DNA of 64,000 nt. Origin: Microbacterium sp. AB. Its GTDB lineage: Bacteria; Actinomycetota; Actinomycetes; Actinomycetales; Microbacteriaceae. The position numbers and the translations under genes were made by a program. Positions 62,823 to 64,000 of this stretch are shown here, piece by piece; position 1 is the stretch's first letter, and the number at the start of each line of letters is the position of its first letter. The stretch spans positions 2,604,001 to 2,668,000 of the forward strand of contig NZ_CP118157.1 of assembly GCF_032878875.1 (NCBI RefSeq). The letters run 5' to 3'. The notes beneath the pieces are model-generated. The model was given only the letters and a program-made list of their open reading frames with translations. It was not told the origin of the DNA and ran no database searches.

Positions 62823-64000
62823 CTATCGGCGACCGGATCCGACCGGGGCGCGACGCCGGCGGAGGGCGGACTGGACGATGGGCAGCGCGATGACGACGAC
62901 CGCGACGCCGACGAGCACGCCCGAGATGGGCCGGGCGAGGAAGCCCGTCGGGTCGCCGTCGAAGAGCAGCAGGGCACGGCGGATGCTCGACTCGAGCAGC
63001 GACCCGAGCACGAACGCCAGCACGAGGGGGCCCGGCTCGAAGCCGAACTTCTTCATGAGGTATCCGATCGCGCCGAAGGCGACCACGAGCGCGACGTCGA
63101 AGATCGAGTTGTTGATCGTGTACGCGCCGATGAGCGTGATGAGCGCCGTGATGGGGGCGAGCACCGCCGCGCGCACGCGGAGGATGCGCACGAACAGTCC
63201 CACGAGCGGCAGCGACATGATCAGCAGCAGCACGTTGCCGATGTACATCGAGTTGACGACGCCCCAGAAGAGGTCGGGGTGCTGGTCGACCAGCTGGGGA
63301 CCCGGGGTCACGCCCTGGATGAGAAGAGCGCCGAACATGAGCGCCATCGTCGCGTTCGCGGGGATGCCGAGGGTGAGGAGCGGGATGAACGAGCTCGTCG
63401 CGGCGGCGTTGTTCGCGGTCTCGGGGCCCGCGATGCCCTCCACGGCACCGTGGCCGAAGCGAGACGGATCCTTCGCGCGGTTCTTCTCGACGGCGTAGCC
63501 CGCCATCGAGGCGATGGTCGCGCCGCCTCCCGGCAGGAGGCCGAGGAGGAAGCCGAGCACCGATCCACGGGCGAACGCGCCGGAGGACTGGCGCAGCTCC
63601 GACCGGCTCGGCCACACATTGGCGACGTGCGCGGGCGTCAGGGTCTCGGCTCGGTGCCGCTCCTCGAGGCTGTAGAGGATCTCGCCGAGACCGAACAGGC
63701 CCATGGCGATCGGCACGAAGTCGATGCCGTCGGCCAGCTGCAGGCTCTCGAAGGTGAACCGCTCGGCGCCCGTGAACGGATCGCGGCCGACCGTCGCCAG
63801 CAGCAGGCCGATCCCGGCGGCGATGATCGCCTTGAGCTTCGAGCCGCTCGAGATGGTCGCGACGAGCAGGATGCCCAGGAGGGCGAGCGCGGCGTACTCC
63901 GCGGGGCCGAAGCGCAGCGCCCATCCCGCGACGACGGGAGCGAACAGCGTGAGCCCGACGATCGAGACCGTGCCGCCGATGAACGAGCCGATCGCGGCGA
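62823..64000 (-). CDS. tctA: Tripartite tricarboxylate transporter permease TctA (5' end outside window)
   Basis: About 392 C-terminal codons of the large TctA membrane subunit. GSVLGFLLGLLPGGGATIASM and PETANNAAATSSFIPLLTLGIPANATMALMFGAL are hallmark motifs, followed by further helices and a basic RRRRAP tail. The start and the companion TctB/TctC genes, if present, lie beyond base 64000. The system takes up citrate or similar acids using an extracytoplasmic binding protein. Confidence 0.93.
   Translation of the reverse strand, partial: AAIGSFIGGTVSIVGLTLFAPVVAGWALRFGPAEYAALALLGILLVATISSGSKLKAIIAAGIGLLLATVGRDPFTGAERFTFESLQLADGIDFVPIAMGLFGLGEILYSLEERHRAETLTPAHVANVWPSRSELRQSSGAFARGSVLGFLLGLLPGGGATIASMAGYAVEKNRAKDPSRFGHGAVEGIAGPETANNAAATSSFIPLLTLGIPANATMALMFGALLIQGVTPGPQLVDQHPDLFWGVVNSMYIGNVLLLIMSLPLVGLFVRILRVRAAVLAPITALITLIGAYTINNSIFDVALVVAFGAIGYLMKKFGFEPGPLVLAFVLGSLLESSIRRALLLFDGDPTGFLARPISGVLVGVAVVVIALPIVQSALRRRRAPVGSGRR

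Overview
The window looks like chromosomal DNA of a high-GC actinobacterium, most likely Microbacteriaceae and close to Microbacterium. The reasons are: very high GC with many GTG starts; a fused alpha-ketoglutarate decarboxylase/E1 (kgd); three IMPDH-family paralogues (guaB1, guaB, guaB3); a SigR/RsrA-type sigma/anti-sigma pair next to aroA-rsgA; a solitary groES under CIRCE control; and a large set of leaderless genes with a TANNNT box 6-8 nt before the start codon. No rRNA, tRNA, CRISPR array, insertion sequence or prophage was found. Every stretch of more than 300 bases carries a gene or a gene remnant.

Layout. 1-8 kb: a partial PLP enzyme, an MFS exporter, a thiamine-binding protein, a GT87-like membrane glycosyltransferase and nnrD on the minus strand; then an Old Yellow Enzyme and two CNNM/CorC-type transporters on the plus strand, the first preceded by an overlapping 23-codon leader ORF. 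8-19 kb: a decayed acetylxylan esterase, guaB1, kgd, an Eis-like acetyltransferase, sfnG, a Pit phosphate transporter and the sigma/anti-sigma pair. 19-29 kb: aroA-rsgA, an SseB protein, PcrA/UvrD helicase, two tandem GntR regulators, a glycerophosphodiesterase and a Bax-inhibitor protein. 29-34 kb: an envelope cassette (Tat-exported phosphodiester glycosidase, GT2-GtrA fusion, DUF4956 membrane protein, VTC polyphosphate polymerase domain, beta-helix-like lipoprotein) whose two transcription units share a tandem CATAG box. 34-36 kb: a ClpP pair in which the second subunit lacks the catalytic serine, facing a ClgR/PopR-like regulator that ends in an LAA degron-like tail.

36-45 kb: an MFS protein, a proline-iminopeptidase-type hydrolase, and the guanine-nucleotide operon guaB, guaB3, SURF1, DUF3817, guaA. 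44-53 kb: a branched-chain amino-acid ABC transporter (livHMGF, with livK on the other side of a manganese-type mntABC operon that has two palindromic operators at its promoter). 53-64 kb: rarD, groES with two CIRCE-type sites, a methyltransferase, the t6A/ribosome-modification and cell-wall run (tsaD, rimI, tsaB, tsaE, alr, acpS) with stepwise ATGA overlaps, glmS, and the start-truncated tctA permease.

The genes mostly serve central metabolism: GTP balance (guaA/B/B1/B3), the TCA cycle (kgd), aromatic and amino-sugar precursors (aroA, glmS, alr, acpS) and metal and phosphate homeostasis. The least understood parts are the VTC/DUF4956 envelope cassette, the ClpP/pseudo-ClpP/PopR-like module, a palindromic repeat that has entered the acpS reading frame, and the leader ORF in front of the CNNM gene.
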